Assembly (NCBI GenBank): GCA_036375995.1
Contig: DASVBE010000331.1
Coordinates: 1 to 8,558 of the forward strand
Direction of reading: 5' to 3'
From: DASVBE01 sp036375995
GTDB lineage: Bacteria; Actinomycetota; Actinomycetes; Streptosporangiales; Streptosporangiaceae
Length of the DNA: 8,558 nucleotides
Part shown: positions 1-6,453 of the stretch, in pieces
How positions within the stretch are numbered: the first letter of the stretch is position 1
How the letters are laid out: every line of letters starts with the position of its first letter
Made by a program: the position numbers and the translations under genes
The notes under the pieces: model-generated
Told to the model about the DNA's origin: nothing
What the model saw: only the letters and a program-made list of their open reading frames with translations
Database searches by the model: none

Positions 1-1438
1 AGTCGCCGAGTTCGGCGCGGCGGCGGGTGACGTACTCCGACAGCTCGGCCTCGATCGCGTCGTCCAGCGGGGGCTGCTCGTATCCCTCCAGCGTCCTGGC
101 GCAGATCTCGCCCGCCCGCGCGGTGGCGTCCAGGCCGCCGAGGCGCAGCCAGCGCTCGTAGTTGGCGGTCGAGGACAGCAGCGGGCGGTAGAAGCACTCG
201 CGGAAGCGTTCCATGGTGTGGGCGGCCCCGAGGAAGTGGCCGCCGTGGCGAACCTCGTCGTGGGCGCCGAACGCCAGGGCCGCCTCGTCGATCTCCAGCG
301 GCGTGAACTCGACCTGGAGCATCCGCAGCAGCTCGACGTCCACGATGAACTTCTCGTAGCAGCTGACCAGGCCGCCCTCCAGCCAGCCGGCCGCGTGCAT
401 CACGAAGTTGGTGCCGGCCAGGAACGTCGGCAGCAGCGTCATCAGCGACTCGTACGCGGCCTGCGCGTCGCAGGTCTGGCTGGAGTTCAGCCCGCCGCCG
501 GTGCGGAACGGCAGCCCGAAGTGCCGGGCCAGCTGGCCGGTGCACAGCAGCCCGATCCCGGACTCGGGGGTGCCGAAGCTGGGCGACCCGGACTGCATGT
601 CGATGTTGGACAGGAACGAGCCGAAGATGACCGGGCAGCCGGGCCGGATCAGCTGGGCCAGCGCGATGCCGGTCAGCGCCTCGGCCAGCTGCTGGACGAG
701 CGCCGCCGGGATCGTCACCGGGGACATCGCGCCCATCAGCAGGAACGGCGTGAGCACCACCGGCTGGTTGGCCGCGCAGTACTCGAACTGGGCGTCCAGC
801 ATGCGGTCGTCCCAGCGCAGCGGCGAGTTGCAGTTGATCAGCGAGATCGTGGCCGGGGTGGCCTCGATCGCGGCCCGGCCGCCGAACAGGATCTCGGTCA
901 TCGCGATCGTGTCCGCGGCGTTCGGCCCGGACACCACGTTGCCCATGTAGATCTTGTCGGTGAGCGTCTGCAGGGCGTAGATCATGTCCAGGTGCCGCGA
1001 GTCCAGCGGCGCGTCGTTGGGCTCGCAGATCACCCCGCCGGCCGAGTCGAGCTGCGGGAACGCCTGGGACAGCTTGGCCAGGCGGCGGAAGTCCTCCAGC
1101 GTCGCGTCCCGCCGGACATCGCCTTCCCGGACGAACGGCGAGCCGTAGACCGCGCTGAACACCATCTGGTCGCCGCCGATGTGCACGGTGTTGGCCGGGT
1201 TGCGGGCCTGCACGTCGAACTCCCGCGGTGCCTTGGCCACCTGCTCGAGCACGAACTCCGGGTCGAACCAGACGACGTCGTCCTCGGCCTTCTGGCCCGC
1301 CCGGCGGAACAGCTCGACCGCCTCCGGCTTGGCGAACTGCACGCCGATCTCCGACACGATCCGCCGCCAGCCCTTGTCCAGCACGGCGATCGCGTCCGGC
1401 GACAGGATCTCGTAACGGGGCATGCGGTTGGAGAACAT
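1..1438 (-). CDS. MttB-family (COG5598) corrinoid-dependent methyltransferase without pyrrolysine, 3' end cut by window
   Basis: Probable cytoplasmic methyltransferase that moves a methyl group from an N-methylated substrate (trimethylamine, a betaine or a relative) to the Co(I) corrinoid protein. I read the minus strand codon by codon: 479 residues follow from ATG at 1438 without any stop, so there is no in-frame TAG and no pyrrolysine. This puts it with the non-Pyl MttB homologues, whose known members (such as the glycine betaine enzyme MtgB) use varied quaternary amines. Family-like stretches include GNVVSGPNAADT (about 166-177), RPGCPVIFGSF (265-275), DMQSGSPSFGTPE (280-292) and GGGLNSSQTCDAQAAYES (314-331). 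Bacterial members are about 470-500 aa, so only a few C-terminal residues should be missing. The start is chosen because AGAGGTGG lies just upstream; an in-frame GTG at 1444 and ATG at 1423 fit less well. It diverges from the regulator and corrinoid operon. The substrate cannot be read from the sequence. Confidence 0.9.
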   Translation of the reverse strand, partial: MFSNRMPRYEILSPDAIAVLDKGWRRIVSEIGVQFAKPEAVELFRRAGQKAEDDVVWFDPEFVLEQVAKAPREFDVQARNPANTVHIGGDQMVFSAVYGSPFVREGDVRRDATLEDFRRLAKLSQAFPQLDSAGGVICEPNDAPLDSRHLDMIYALQTLTDKIYMGNVVSGPNAADTIAMTEILFGGRAAIEATPATISLINCNSPLRWDDRMLDAQFEYCAANQPVVLTPFLLMGAMSPVTIPAALVQQLAEALTGIALAQLIRPGCPVIFGSFLSNIDMQSGSPSFGTPESGIGLLCTGQLARHFGLPFRTGGGLNSSQTCDAQAAYESLMTLLPTFLAGTNFVMHAAGWLEGGLVSCYEKFIVDVELLRMLQVEFTPLEIDEAALAFGAHDEVRHGGHFLGAAHTMERFRECFYRPLLSSTANYERWLRLGGLDATARAGEICARTLEGYEQPPLDDAIEAELSEYVTRRRAELGD

Positions 1439-1446
1439 GGCCACCT

Positions 1447-1478
1447 CTGGTTCTGCTCGGTCCGCTGGTTCTGCTCGG
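1447..1478. repeat. 14-bp direct repeat, 18-bp period, in the mttB leader
   Basis: CTGGTTCTGCTCGG occurs exactly at 1447-1460 and again at 1465-1478. On the minus strand it reads CCGAGCAGAACCAG twice within the untranslated leader, and the proximal copy directly abuts the AGAGGTGG ribosome binding site of the mttB-like gene. It may be a short duplication without function or a binding site for a protein or RNA. Confidence 0.7.
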
Positions 1479-1519
1479 CAAGCACACAGGGCCGGCCTTG
1501 ACCGTCTGGTCAGCCGGAA

Positions 1520-1538
1520 TCTACGATCACATCGTAGA
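1520..1538. promoter_or_regulatory. Perfect inverted repeat, 8-bp arms with 3-nt spacer
   Basis: TCTACGAT-CAC-ATCGTAGA is a perfect 19-bp inverted repeat. Each arm contains TACGAT, which could serve as a -10 hexamer in either direction, so the element can be both a bidirectional promoter core and an operator. It lies 43 nt before the iclR start and 82 nt before the mttB-like start. Confidence 0.55.
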
Positions 1539-1543
1539 ACGTT

Positions 1544-1560
1544 GTTCCGCAAAGTGGAAC
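1544..1560. promoter_or_regulatory. Candidate IclR operator, GTTCC-N7-GGAAC
   Basis: GTTCCGCAAAGTGGAAC is an imperfect 17-bp palindrome with perfect 5-bp outer arms (GTTCC/GGAAC) and a further C/G pair inside. IclR-family proteins commonly bind short palindromes of this general TTCC...GGAA form in their own divergent promoter regions. It sits 20 nt upstream of the iclR GTG start and overlaps the proposed minus-strand -35, so a bound regulator could block the mttB promoter or, from downstream, its own transcription. Assigning it to this regulator is an inference. Confidence 0.5.
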
Positions 1561-1580
1561 TGCCCAGATGAGGGGGCCGC

Positions 1581-2357
1581 GTGCCGAGCCCGACCGGAAC
1601 CCAGGCCGTTGACCGGGCGGCGCTTCTGCTGCGGGAGGTCGTGCACTGCCCGGACCCGGTCACGTTCACCGAGCTGACCGCGGCCACCGGGCTGGCCAAG
1701 AGCACCACCTCCCGGCTGCTGATGGCGCTGGAACGGGCCGGCCTGGTCCGCCGCGACACCCGCGGCCATTTCCGTCCCGGCGAGATGTTCATCCGGTACG
1801 CCTGGCGCGGCGGGGCCGAGGCCGGGCTGACCGCGGTGTCCCAGCCGTTCCTCGAGCAGCTGGGCGCGGCCACCGGCGAGACCATCAACCTCGGCGTGGC
1901 CAGCGGCGGCCGGGTCGAGCAGGTCGCCCAGGTGGACAGCACCTACCTGATCGGCGGCACGAACTGGGTCGGCCTGTCGGTGCCGCTGCACTGCTCGGCG
2001 CTGGGCAAGGTGCTGCTCGCCTGGGGCGCCGCCGAGCTGCCGCCGGGCCGGCTCGAGCGGGCCGCGCCGAAAACCATCACCAGCCGTGCCACGCTCGCCG
2101 CCGACCTGGTAAAGGTCCGCACTATGGGTTACGCGGTAACGGACGAGGAACTCGAGCCAGGGCTGATAGCAGTGGCGGCGCCGGTGTTCCGGGCCGGCCG
2201 GGTGCTGGTCGCCGCGCTGTCGGTGTCCGGCCCGTCCAGCCGCCTGCACGGGGACCGGATCACTCACGCCGCCCGGCACGCCATGGCGCAGGCCGCGGCG
2301 CTGTCCGCGGCGCTTGGCCACGAACCACCGCCCGAGCACAGAGAGGGTGCGCAGTGA
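1581..2357 (+). CDS. IclR-family transcriptional regulator
   Basis: DNA-binding regulator of 258 aa, the usual size for the family. A winged helix-turn-helix spans about residues 8-65 (TFTELTAATGLAKSTTSRLL holds the recognition helix) and the IclR effector-binding domain about 75-245. The latter has the familiar LHCSALGKVLLA (136-147) and GYAVTDEELEPGLIAVAAPV (183-202) stretches. The GTG start at 1581 is supported by AGGGGG five bases before it. It is the first gene of the plus-strand operon, diverges from the mttB-like gene and overlaps the next gene by 4 nt (GTGA). It probably senses the methylated substrate or a product and controls both arms, but the ligand and sign of control are not visible. 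A short stretch in the effector domain (about 2109-2171) uses codons rare in this window. Confidence 0.93.
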   Translation: MPSPTGTQAVDRAALLLREVVHCPDPVTFTELTAATGLAKSTTSRLLMALERAGLVRRDTRGHFRPGEMFIRYAWRGGAEAGLTAVSQPFLEQLGAATGETINLGVASGGRVEQVAQVDSTYLIGGTNWVGLSVPLHCSALGKVLLAWGAAELPPGRLERAAPKTITSRATLAADLVKVRTMGYAVTDEELEPGLIAVAAPVFRAGRVLVAALSVSGPSSRLHGDRITHAARHAMAQAAALSAALGHEPPPEHREGAQ

Positions 2358-3019
2358 CCACAGAGGAGCTGCTGAAGCAGTTGTACGACGCCACCCTGGT
2401 GGGCAACGCCCCCGAGGTCCTGAGCCTCACCGACCAGGGGCTGGCGATGGGCCTCGGCCCGGAGACCCTGCTGTACGAGGCGCTGATCCCCAGCCTGGAG
2501 GAGGTCGGCGCGCGGTTCGAGCGCGGCGACTTCTTCGTCCCCGAGATGCTGATCGCGGGCAAGGCGATGGCCGGGGCGCTGGAGGTGCTCCGCCCGCTGC
2601 TGGCCGAGACCGGCGCCGAGTCGATCGGCACGATTGTGATGGGCACGGTCAAGGGCGACGTGCACGACATCGGCAAGAACCTGGTCAACATCATGTTCGA
2701 GGGCGCCGGGTTCCAGGTCATCGACCTGGGCGTGCAGGTGGCGCCGGAGAAGTTCGTGGACGCGATCCGGGAGCACCAGCCCGACATCGTCGGGTTCTCC
2801 GCGTTCCTGACCACGACCATGCCGATGTTCAAGGCGAACATCAACGCGCTGCAGAAGGCCGGCCTGCGCGACCAGGTGATCGTGATGGTCGGCGGCGCCC
2901 CGGTGACCCAGGAGTACGCGGACGTGGTCGGGGCGGACGGGTACGCGGCCGACGCGTCGGCGGCCGTGGTCCGGGCCAAGGAACTGCTCCAGCGGCGCCG
3001 CGCGCTGGCCAGCGCCTGA
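2354..3019 (+). CDS. Corrinoid (cobalamin-binding) methyl-carrier protein, MtbC/MttC family
   Basis: Methyl carrier of 221 aa that shuttles the methyl group between the MttB-type enzyme and the second methyltransferase on a corrinoid cofactor. The N-terminal helical cap domain (about 1-88) precedes a Rossmann-like B12-binding domain (about 90-215). The signature is complete: GDVHDIG at 101-107 with His104 as the expected lower axial ligand of cobalt, FSAFLTTTM (148-156) as the Ser/Thr motif, and MVGGAPVT (178-185) as the GG loop. The length is normal for MtbC/MtmC/MttC-type proteins. The GTG start at 2354 gives a 4-nt GTGA overlap with the iclR stop and is preceded by GAGAGG, so translation is probably coupled. 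Its place beside MttB, MtrH-like and RACo-like genes fits a three-part methyltransferase system. It is not a methionine synthase fragment, as MetH-type substrate modules are absent. Confidence 0.96.
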   Translation: MTTEELLKQLYDATLVGNAPEVLSLTDQGLAMGLGPETLLYEALIPSLEEVGARFERGDFFVPEMLIAGKAMAGALEVLRPLLAETGAESIGTIVMGTVKGDVHDIGKNLVNIMFEGAGFQVIDLGVQVAPEKFVDAIREHQPDIVGFSAFLTTTMPMFKANINALQKAGLRDQVIVMVGGAPVTQEYADVVGADGYAADASAAVVRAKELLQRRRALASA

Positions 3020-3036
3020 GCGGCGGGGCGGGCGCG

Positions 3037-3930
3037 ATGGAGACCGTGCTGCGGTCGGCCACCAGGGAGCTGCGGATCGGCCCGGAGCAGCCGTTCTGCA
3101 TCATCGGCGAGCGGATCAACCCGACCGGCCGGAAGATCTTCCAGGAGCAGCTCCGGGCCGGCGACCTGTCCCGGGTCGAGACTGACGTGGCCCAGCAGGT
3201 GGCCGGCGGGGCCATGGTGCTGGACATCAACATGGGCGCGCCGCTGGCCGACGAGGCCGCGCTGATGGACCGCGCGGTCCGGCTCGTGCAGGACCTCTGC
3301 GACCTGCCGCTGTGCATCGACTCCTCGGTGATCGAGGCGCTGGACGCGGGCCTGTCCGCGTACCAGGGCAAGGCGCTGGTCAACTCGGTGACCGCGGAGG
3401 ACGACCGGATGGCGGAGATCCTGCCGCTGGTGGCCAGGTACGGCGCGGCCGTGATCGCGCTGCCCAACGACGAGGAGGAGATCCCGGCCGAGCCGGAGCG
3501 CCGGGTGGCGCTGGCCCGGAAGATCATCGAGACCGCGACCGGCGAGTACGGCATCCCGCTCGAGGACATCGTGATCGACCCGCTGGCCATGCCGGTGGGC
3601 GCGGATACCTCGCTGGTCGCCGCGACGCTGGCGACGATCCGGCTGCTGACCGCCGAGTTCGGGGTGAACATGACACTCGGCGCGTCGAACGTGTCGTTCG
3701 GCATGCCGGACCGGGCCGCGATCGGCAGCGCCTTCCTGCCCATGGCCATCAGGGACGGCCTGACCAGCGCGATCATGGACGCCCGGTCGCCGCAGCTGGT
3801 CCGCTCGGTCAAGGCCGCGGACCTGCTGCTGAACCGGGACGCGTGGGGCGCGGCGTGGATCGCGGCACACCGGGCCCAGCAGGCAGCACAGCAGGCGGCT
3901 GAGCGGGCCGCCGCCACGGCGGCCCCATGA
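3037..3930 (+). CDS. Methyltetrahydrofolate:corrinoid protein methyltransferase (pterin-binding, MtgA/AcsE/MtrH-like)
   Basis: Second methyltransferase of the module, 297 aa, a TIM-barrel pterin-binding protein. It probably carries the methyl group from methyl-Co(III) corrinoid protein to tetrahydrofolate; the chemistry is reversible. Recognisable stretches are IGERINPTGRK (23-33), MVLDINMGAPLADE (60-73) with Asp63 and Asn65, LCIDSS (92-97), LVNSVTAEDD (114-123) with Asn116, DPLAMPVGAD (181-190), and TLGASNVSFGMP (213-224) with Asn218. These match the pterin-contacting Asp/Asn positions known in AcsE and MetH. ATG at 3037 follows the corrinoid gene by 17 nt, with only a G-rich stretch rather than a clean ribosome binding site; a longer frame upstream overlaps the corrinoid gene and is not real. 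The C-terminus (about 278-297) is an Ala/Gln-rich tail. Its stop overlaps the next start (ATGA). Folate rather than tetrahydromethanopterin or coenzyme M is inferred from the neighbouring metF. Confidence 0.92.
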   Translation: METVLRSATRELRIGPEQPFCIIGERINPTGRKIFQEQLRAGDLSRVETDVAQQVAGGAMVLDINMGAPLADEAALMDRAVRLVQDLCDLPLCIDSSVIEALDAGLSAYQGKALVNSVTAEDDRMAEILPLVARYGAAVIALPNDEEEIPAEPERRVALARKIIETATGEYGIPLEDIVIDPLAMPVGADTSLVAATLATIRLLTAEFGVNMTLGASNVSFGMPDRAAIGSAFLPMAIRDGLTSAIMDARSPQLVRSVKAADLLLNRDAWGAAWIAAHRAQQAAQQAAERAAATAAP

Positions 3931-5810
3931 GCGAGGCGGCCGCCGCCCAGGATGGCCACGACCTGGCGGTCACCGGGCCGCAGCGGGTCGACCTGCAGTT
4001 CGAGCCGGCCGGCACCCGGGTGCGGGTGCCGCCCGGGGTGACCCTGTTCGACGCGGCCAGCTGGCACGGCATCGCCATCGACTCGACCTGCGGCGGCCAC
4101 GGCACCTGCAAGAAGTGCAAGGTCAAGATCGAGACCGGGACCGCTGCGGTGACCCCGCTTGACGCCCGCGCGTTCGGGCCCGACGAGCTGCGCGACGGCT
4201 GGCGGCTGGCCTGCCGGGTGGTGACCGCCGATGATCTGCGGGTCACCGTGCCGCCGCTGGTCACCCGCCCCAAGGCGGCCACGGTGGGGGTCGGCCGCCA
4301 GGTCATCCTGCGGCCCGCCGCGCAGAAACGCTACCTGGAGCTGTCCGAGCCGGACCTGTCCGACCAGCGCACCGACCTGGAGCGGGTGCTGGACGCCGTC
4401 GACGACCTGGAGCTGCGGGCCGACCTGCACGCGCTGCGGCGGATCGGCCGGGTGCTCCGCGAGGCGGACTGGAAGGTCACCGCGGTGATCGTCGACGACG
4501 TGCTGATCGACGTGCAGCCCGGCGACAGCACGGACCGGGTCTGCGGGATCGCGTTCGACCTGGGCACCACCACGGTCGTGGCCACGCTCCTCGACCTGAC
4601 CACCGGCACCCCGCTGGCGGTGGCGTCCATGCTGAGCAAGCAGCAGCCGCACGGCGCGGACGTGATCACCAGGATCAGCGCGGTGATGCTGGACCCGGCG
4701 AAGCTCGGCCAGCTGTCCGGGCTGGCCCAGCAGACCCTCCGCGAGCTCACCGGTGAGGTCTGCGGGCAGGCCGGGGTGGACCCGGCGGACGTGCTGGAGA
4801 TCGCGGTGGCCGGCAACGCCACCATGACGCACCTGGCGCTGGGCATCGACCCGGAGCCGCTCGGCGTGGCGCCGTTCATCATGGCCACCCGGCGGTGGCC
4901 CGAGGTGCTGGCCGCGGACCTGGGCGTGCCCGTGCACCCGCGGGCCCGGGCGGTGATGTTCCCGTCGTTCGGCGCCTACGTCGGCGGCGACATCACCGCC
5001 GGCCTGCTGGCCGCCGGGATGGACCGGGACCGGCGCACCCGGCTGTTCATCGACATCGGCACGAACTGCGAGATCGTGCTGGGCAACCGGGACTGGCTGG
5101 TGGGCACGGCGGCGCCGGCCGGGCCCGCGTTCGAGGGCGCGGCGATCCGGTGCGGGATGCGGGCCTCGGACGGGGCCATCGAGGTGGTCACGATGACCCC
5201 GGACCGCCTGGAGCTGACCGTGATCGGCGACGCGCCGCCCGCCGGGCTGTGCGGGTCCGGCCTGGTCGACGCGGTCGCCGAGCTGGTCAGGATCGGCCTG
5301 CTCGACCCCTCGGGCCGGTTCATCGCGGAGGACGACGCGGCCACGGTGGCGCCCGGGCTGGCCGGGCGGCTGACTACGCTCGGCCAGGAGCGGGTCTTCG
5401 TGCTGCACTGGCAGGGCGAGCCCGGTGACGTGGCACGGTCGGTCTACCTGTCCCAGCGGGACGTCCGCGAGCTCCAGTTCGCCAAGGCGGCCATCGCCAC
5501 CGGCTGGGCGATCCTGCTGGAGGAGGCGGATCTCGCGCCCGGCGACGTCCAGCAGGTGCTGCTGGCCGGGTCGTTCGGCAGCTACCTGTCCCCGGCCAGC
5601 GCGATCCGGCTCGGCCTGGTGCCGCGGCTGCCCGCGCTGCGGGTGGTCAGCGCGGGCAACGTGGCCGGCGAGGGGGCCAAGATGGCGCTCCTGTCGATGC
5701 GCGAGCGGGCCGGTGCGCTGGCCCTGCTGGAGGAGGTGAGGTATGTCGAGCTCTCCGACCGCGCGGACTTCAACGACCGGTTCGTCGGCCAGCTGCCGTT
5801 CCCGTCCTGA
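3927..5810 (+). CDS. RACo-like ATP-dependent reductive activator of corrinoid protein ([2Fe-2S] + DUF4445/ASKHA)
   Basis: Repair enzyme of 627 aa that returns corrinoid oxidised to Co(II) to the active Co(I) state, with ATP hydrolysis driving the uphill electron transfer. An N-terminal plant-type ferredoxin domain (about 20-110) carries Cys55, Cys61, Cys64 and Cys96 in the CX5CX2CXnC pattern of a [2Fe-2S] cluster. A linker and middle domain (about 111-205) lead to an ASKHA nucleotide-binding domain (about 206-605), with phosphate loops FDLGTTT (210-216) and IDIGTN (375-380), CGSGLVDAVAEL (442-453) and LLAGSFGSYL (545-554). Size and domain order match RACo of acetogens and carboxydotrophs, not the 4Fe-4S type RamA of methanogens. 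The start overlaps the previous stop by 4 nt. No dedicated ferredoxin or reductase lies in the window, so the electron donor is unknown. Confidence 0.93.
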   Translation: MSEAAAAQDGHDLAVTGPQRVDLQFEPAGTRVRVPPGVTLFDAASWHGIAIDSTCGGHGTCKKCKVKIETGTAAVTPLDARAFGPDELRDGWRLACRVVTADDLRVTVPPLVTRPKAATVGVGRQVILRPAAQKRYLELSEPDLSDQRTDLERVLDAVDDLELRADLHALRRIGRVLREADWKVTAVIVDDVLIDVQPGDSTDRVCGIAFDLGTTTVVATLLDLTTGTPLAVASMLSKQQPHGADVITRISAVMLDPAKLGQLSGLAQQTLRELTGEVCGQAGVDPADVLEIAVAGNATMTHLALGIDPEPLGVAPFIMATRRWPEVLAADLGVPVHPRARAVMFPSFGAYVGGDITAGLLAAGMDRDRRTRLFIDIGTNCEIVLGNRDWLVGTAAPAGPAFEGAAIRCGMRASDGAIEVVTMTPDRLELTVIGDAPPAGLCGSGLVDAVAELVRIGLLDPSGRFIAEDDAATVAPGLAGRLTTLGQERVFVLHWQGEPGDVARSVYLSQRDVRELQFAKAAIATGWAILLEEADLAPGDVQQVLLAGSFGSYLSPASAIRLGLVPRLPALRVVSAGNVAGEGAKMALLSMRERAGALALLEEVRYVELSDRADFNDRFVGQLPFPS

Positions 5811-5866
5811 CCGCACCGTGCCTGACCGCACCGTGCCTGGCCGCACCGTGCCTGGCCGCACCGTGC
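5807..5866 (+). repeat. 15-bp tandem repeat, four copies, at the RACo/DUF1638 junction
   Basis: Four direct copies of CTGACCGCACCGTGC (units 1 and 2) or CTGGCCGCACCGTGC (units 3 and 4) lie head to tail. The RACo-like stop codon TGA sits in unit 1. Each unit holds a GTG in the DUF1638 frame (5818, 5833, 5848, 5863), so each could be a start codon. If translation begins upstream, the array encodes a pentapeptide repeat of the form RTVP(D/G). The 15-bp unit keeps the frame, so a change in copy number would not disrupt the protein. Confidence 0.9.
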
Positions 5867-6453
5867 CGGTGGCGGTGATCGCGTGCGGCGCGCTGGCCGG
5901 GCCGGTCCGGGAGATCGCCGCCCGCCGCGGCTGGCCGGCCGAGGTGCACAGCCTGCCCGCGGTGCTGCACAACCGGCCCGCGCGGATCGCCCCCGCGGTC
6001 GAGCAGCTGGCCACGGAGCTGCTCGGCCGCGGCCGCCGGGTGGCGGTGGCCTACGCGGACTGCGGCAGCTACGGCGCGCTGGACGGGCTGTGCGAGCGGC
6101 TCGGCCTGGCCCGGCTGCCCGGGCTGCACTGCTACGACGTGCTGGCCGGCCCGGACCGGGTCGAGCAGCTGCTGCGCACCGAGCCCGGCACGTACCTGCT
6201 CACCGACTTCCTGGTCCGCGGCTGGTCCCGGCTGGTGCTGGCGGAACTGGGCCTGGACCGGCACCCGGAGCTGTGGCCGGACTACTTCGGGCACTACCGG
6301 CGGCTGGTCTGGCTAGCCCAGGACCGGGACGCCGGGCTGGACCGGGCCGCGGCGGCGATCGCCGCGAGCTTCGGCCTGCCGCTGACGATCATCGGCACCG
6401 GGACGGTCGGTCTCGAGCGCGCGCTCGGCGAGCTGATCGGCGCGGCGGCGTGA
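5863..6453 (+). CDS. DUF1638-family protein of unknown function
   Basis: A 196-aa protein if started at GTG 5863, directly before the conserved MPVAVIACGAL. Family-like stretches are IACGAL (6-11), VAYADCGSYGALDGLC (62-77) and LHCYDVLAG (88-96); Cys8, Cys67 and Cys90, with His36 and His89, could form a metal or cofactor site. DUF1638 proteins are, from what I recall, often found beside MttB-type methyltransferase genes, but their role is not established. The start is uncertain. ATG at 5743 is in the same frame and has a very strong GGAGGAGGTGAG just before it, which would add 40 residues of low-complexity leader including the pentapeptide repeats and overlap the RACo-like gene by 68 nt. That SD may simply be the Glu-Glu-Val-Arg codons of the upstream gene. 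Starts at 5818, 5833 and 5848 are also possible. The protein is probably cytoplasmic; no signal peptide or membrane segment is seen. Confidence 0.85.
   Translation: MPVAVIACGALAGPVREIAARRGWPAEVHSLPAVLHNRPARIAPAVEQLATELLGRGRRVAVAYADCGSYGALDGLCERLGLARLPGLHCYDVLAGPDRVEQLLRTEPGTYLLTDFLVRGWSRLVLAELGLDRHPELWPDYFGHYRRLVWLAQDRDAGLDRAAAAIAASFGLPLTIIGTGTVGLERALGELIGAAA

Larger units (their letters stand above)
1439..1580. promoter_or_regulatory. Divergent control region between mttB-like gene and iclR operon
   Basis: This 142-bp gap is the only space where promoters for both arms of the module can lie. On the plus strand TTGACC (1498-1503) is followed after 18 nt by TACGAT (1522-1527), a fair actinobacterial -35/-10 pair (-10 of TANNNT form). 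On the minus strand TACGAT (1536-1531) has TTCCAC (1559-1554) 17 nt upstream, a weak -35. Both -10 hexamers fall in one palindrome (1520-1538), and the minus -35 falls in a second one (1544-1560). The region also holds a 14-bp direct repeat in the mttB leader. I found no cobalamin-riboswitch-like structure. Promoter positions are inferred from sequence only. Confidence 0.55.

Noticed and set aside
1..1438. Possible pyrrolysine (in-frame TAG) codon in the MttB-family gene
   Set aside because: All minus-strand codons from 1438 to 2 were read; none is TAG, TAA or TGA.
218..1501. Long plus-strand open frame (427 codons) opposite the mttB-like gene
   Set aside because: Low-complexity Arg/Gly/Ala/Val-rich product, antisense to a clear MttB-family protein; an artefact of high GC.
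1439..1580. Cobalamin riboswitch upstream of the corrinoid operon
   Set aside because: The gap is only 142 bp, carries promoter-like elements and palindromes, and shows no B12-box-like core or multi-helix arrangement.
2314..3036. Upstream extension of the pterin methyltransferase frame to 2314
   Set aside because: It overlaps the whole corrinoid gene in another frame and encodes Arg/Gly-rich sequence; similarity begins only after ATG 3037.
5743..5862. Treating ATG 5743 as the definite start of the DUF1638 gene
   Set aside because: The strong SD may be only the Glu-Glu-Val-Arg codons of RACo, and the added 40 residues are low complexity; left as an alternative.
2841..6014. Minus-strand open frame of 1057 codons and a similar 536-codon frame at 2260-3870
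   Set aside because: Both run antisense across several well-recognised plus-strand genes and have repetitive Arg/Ala/Gly/Pro composition with no domain.
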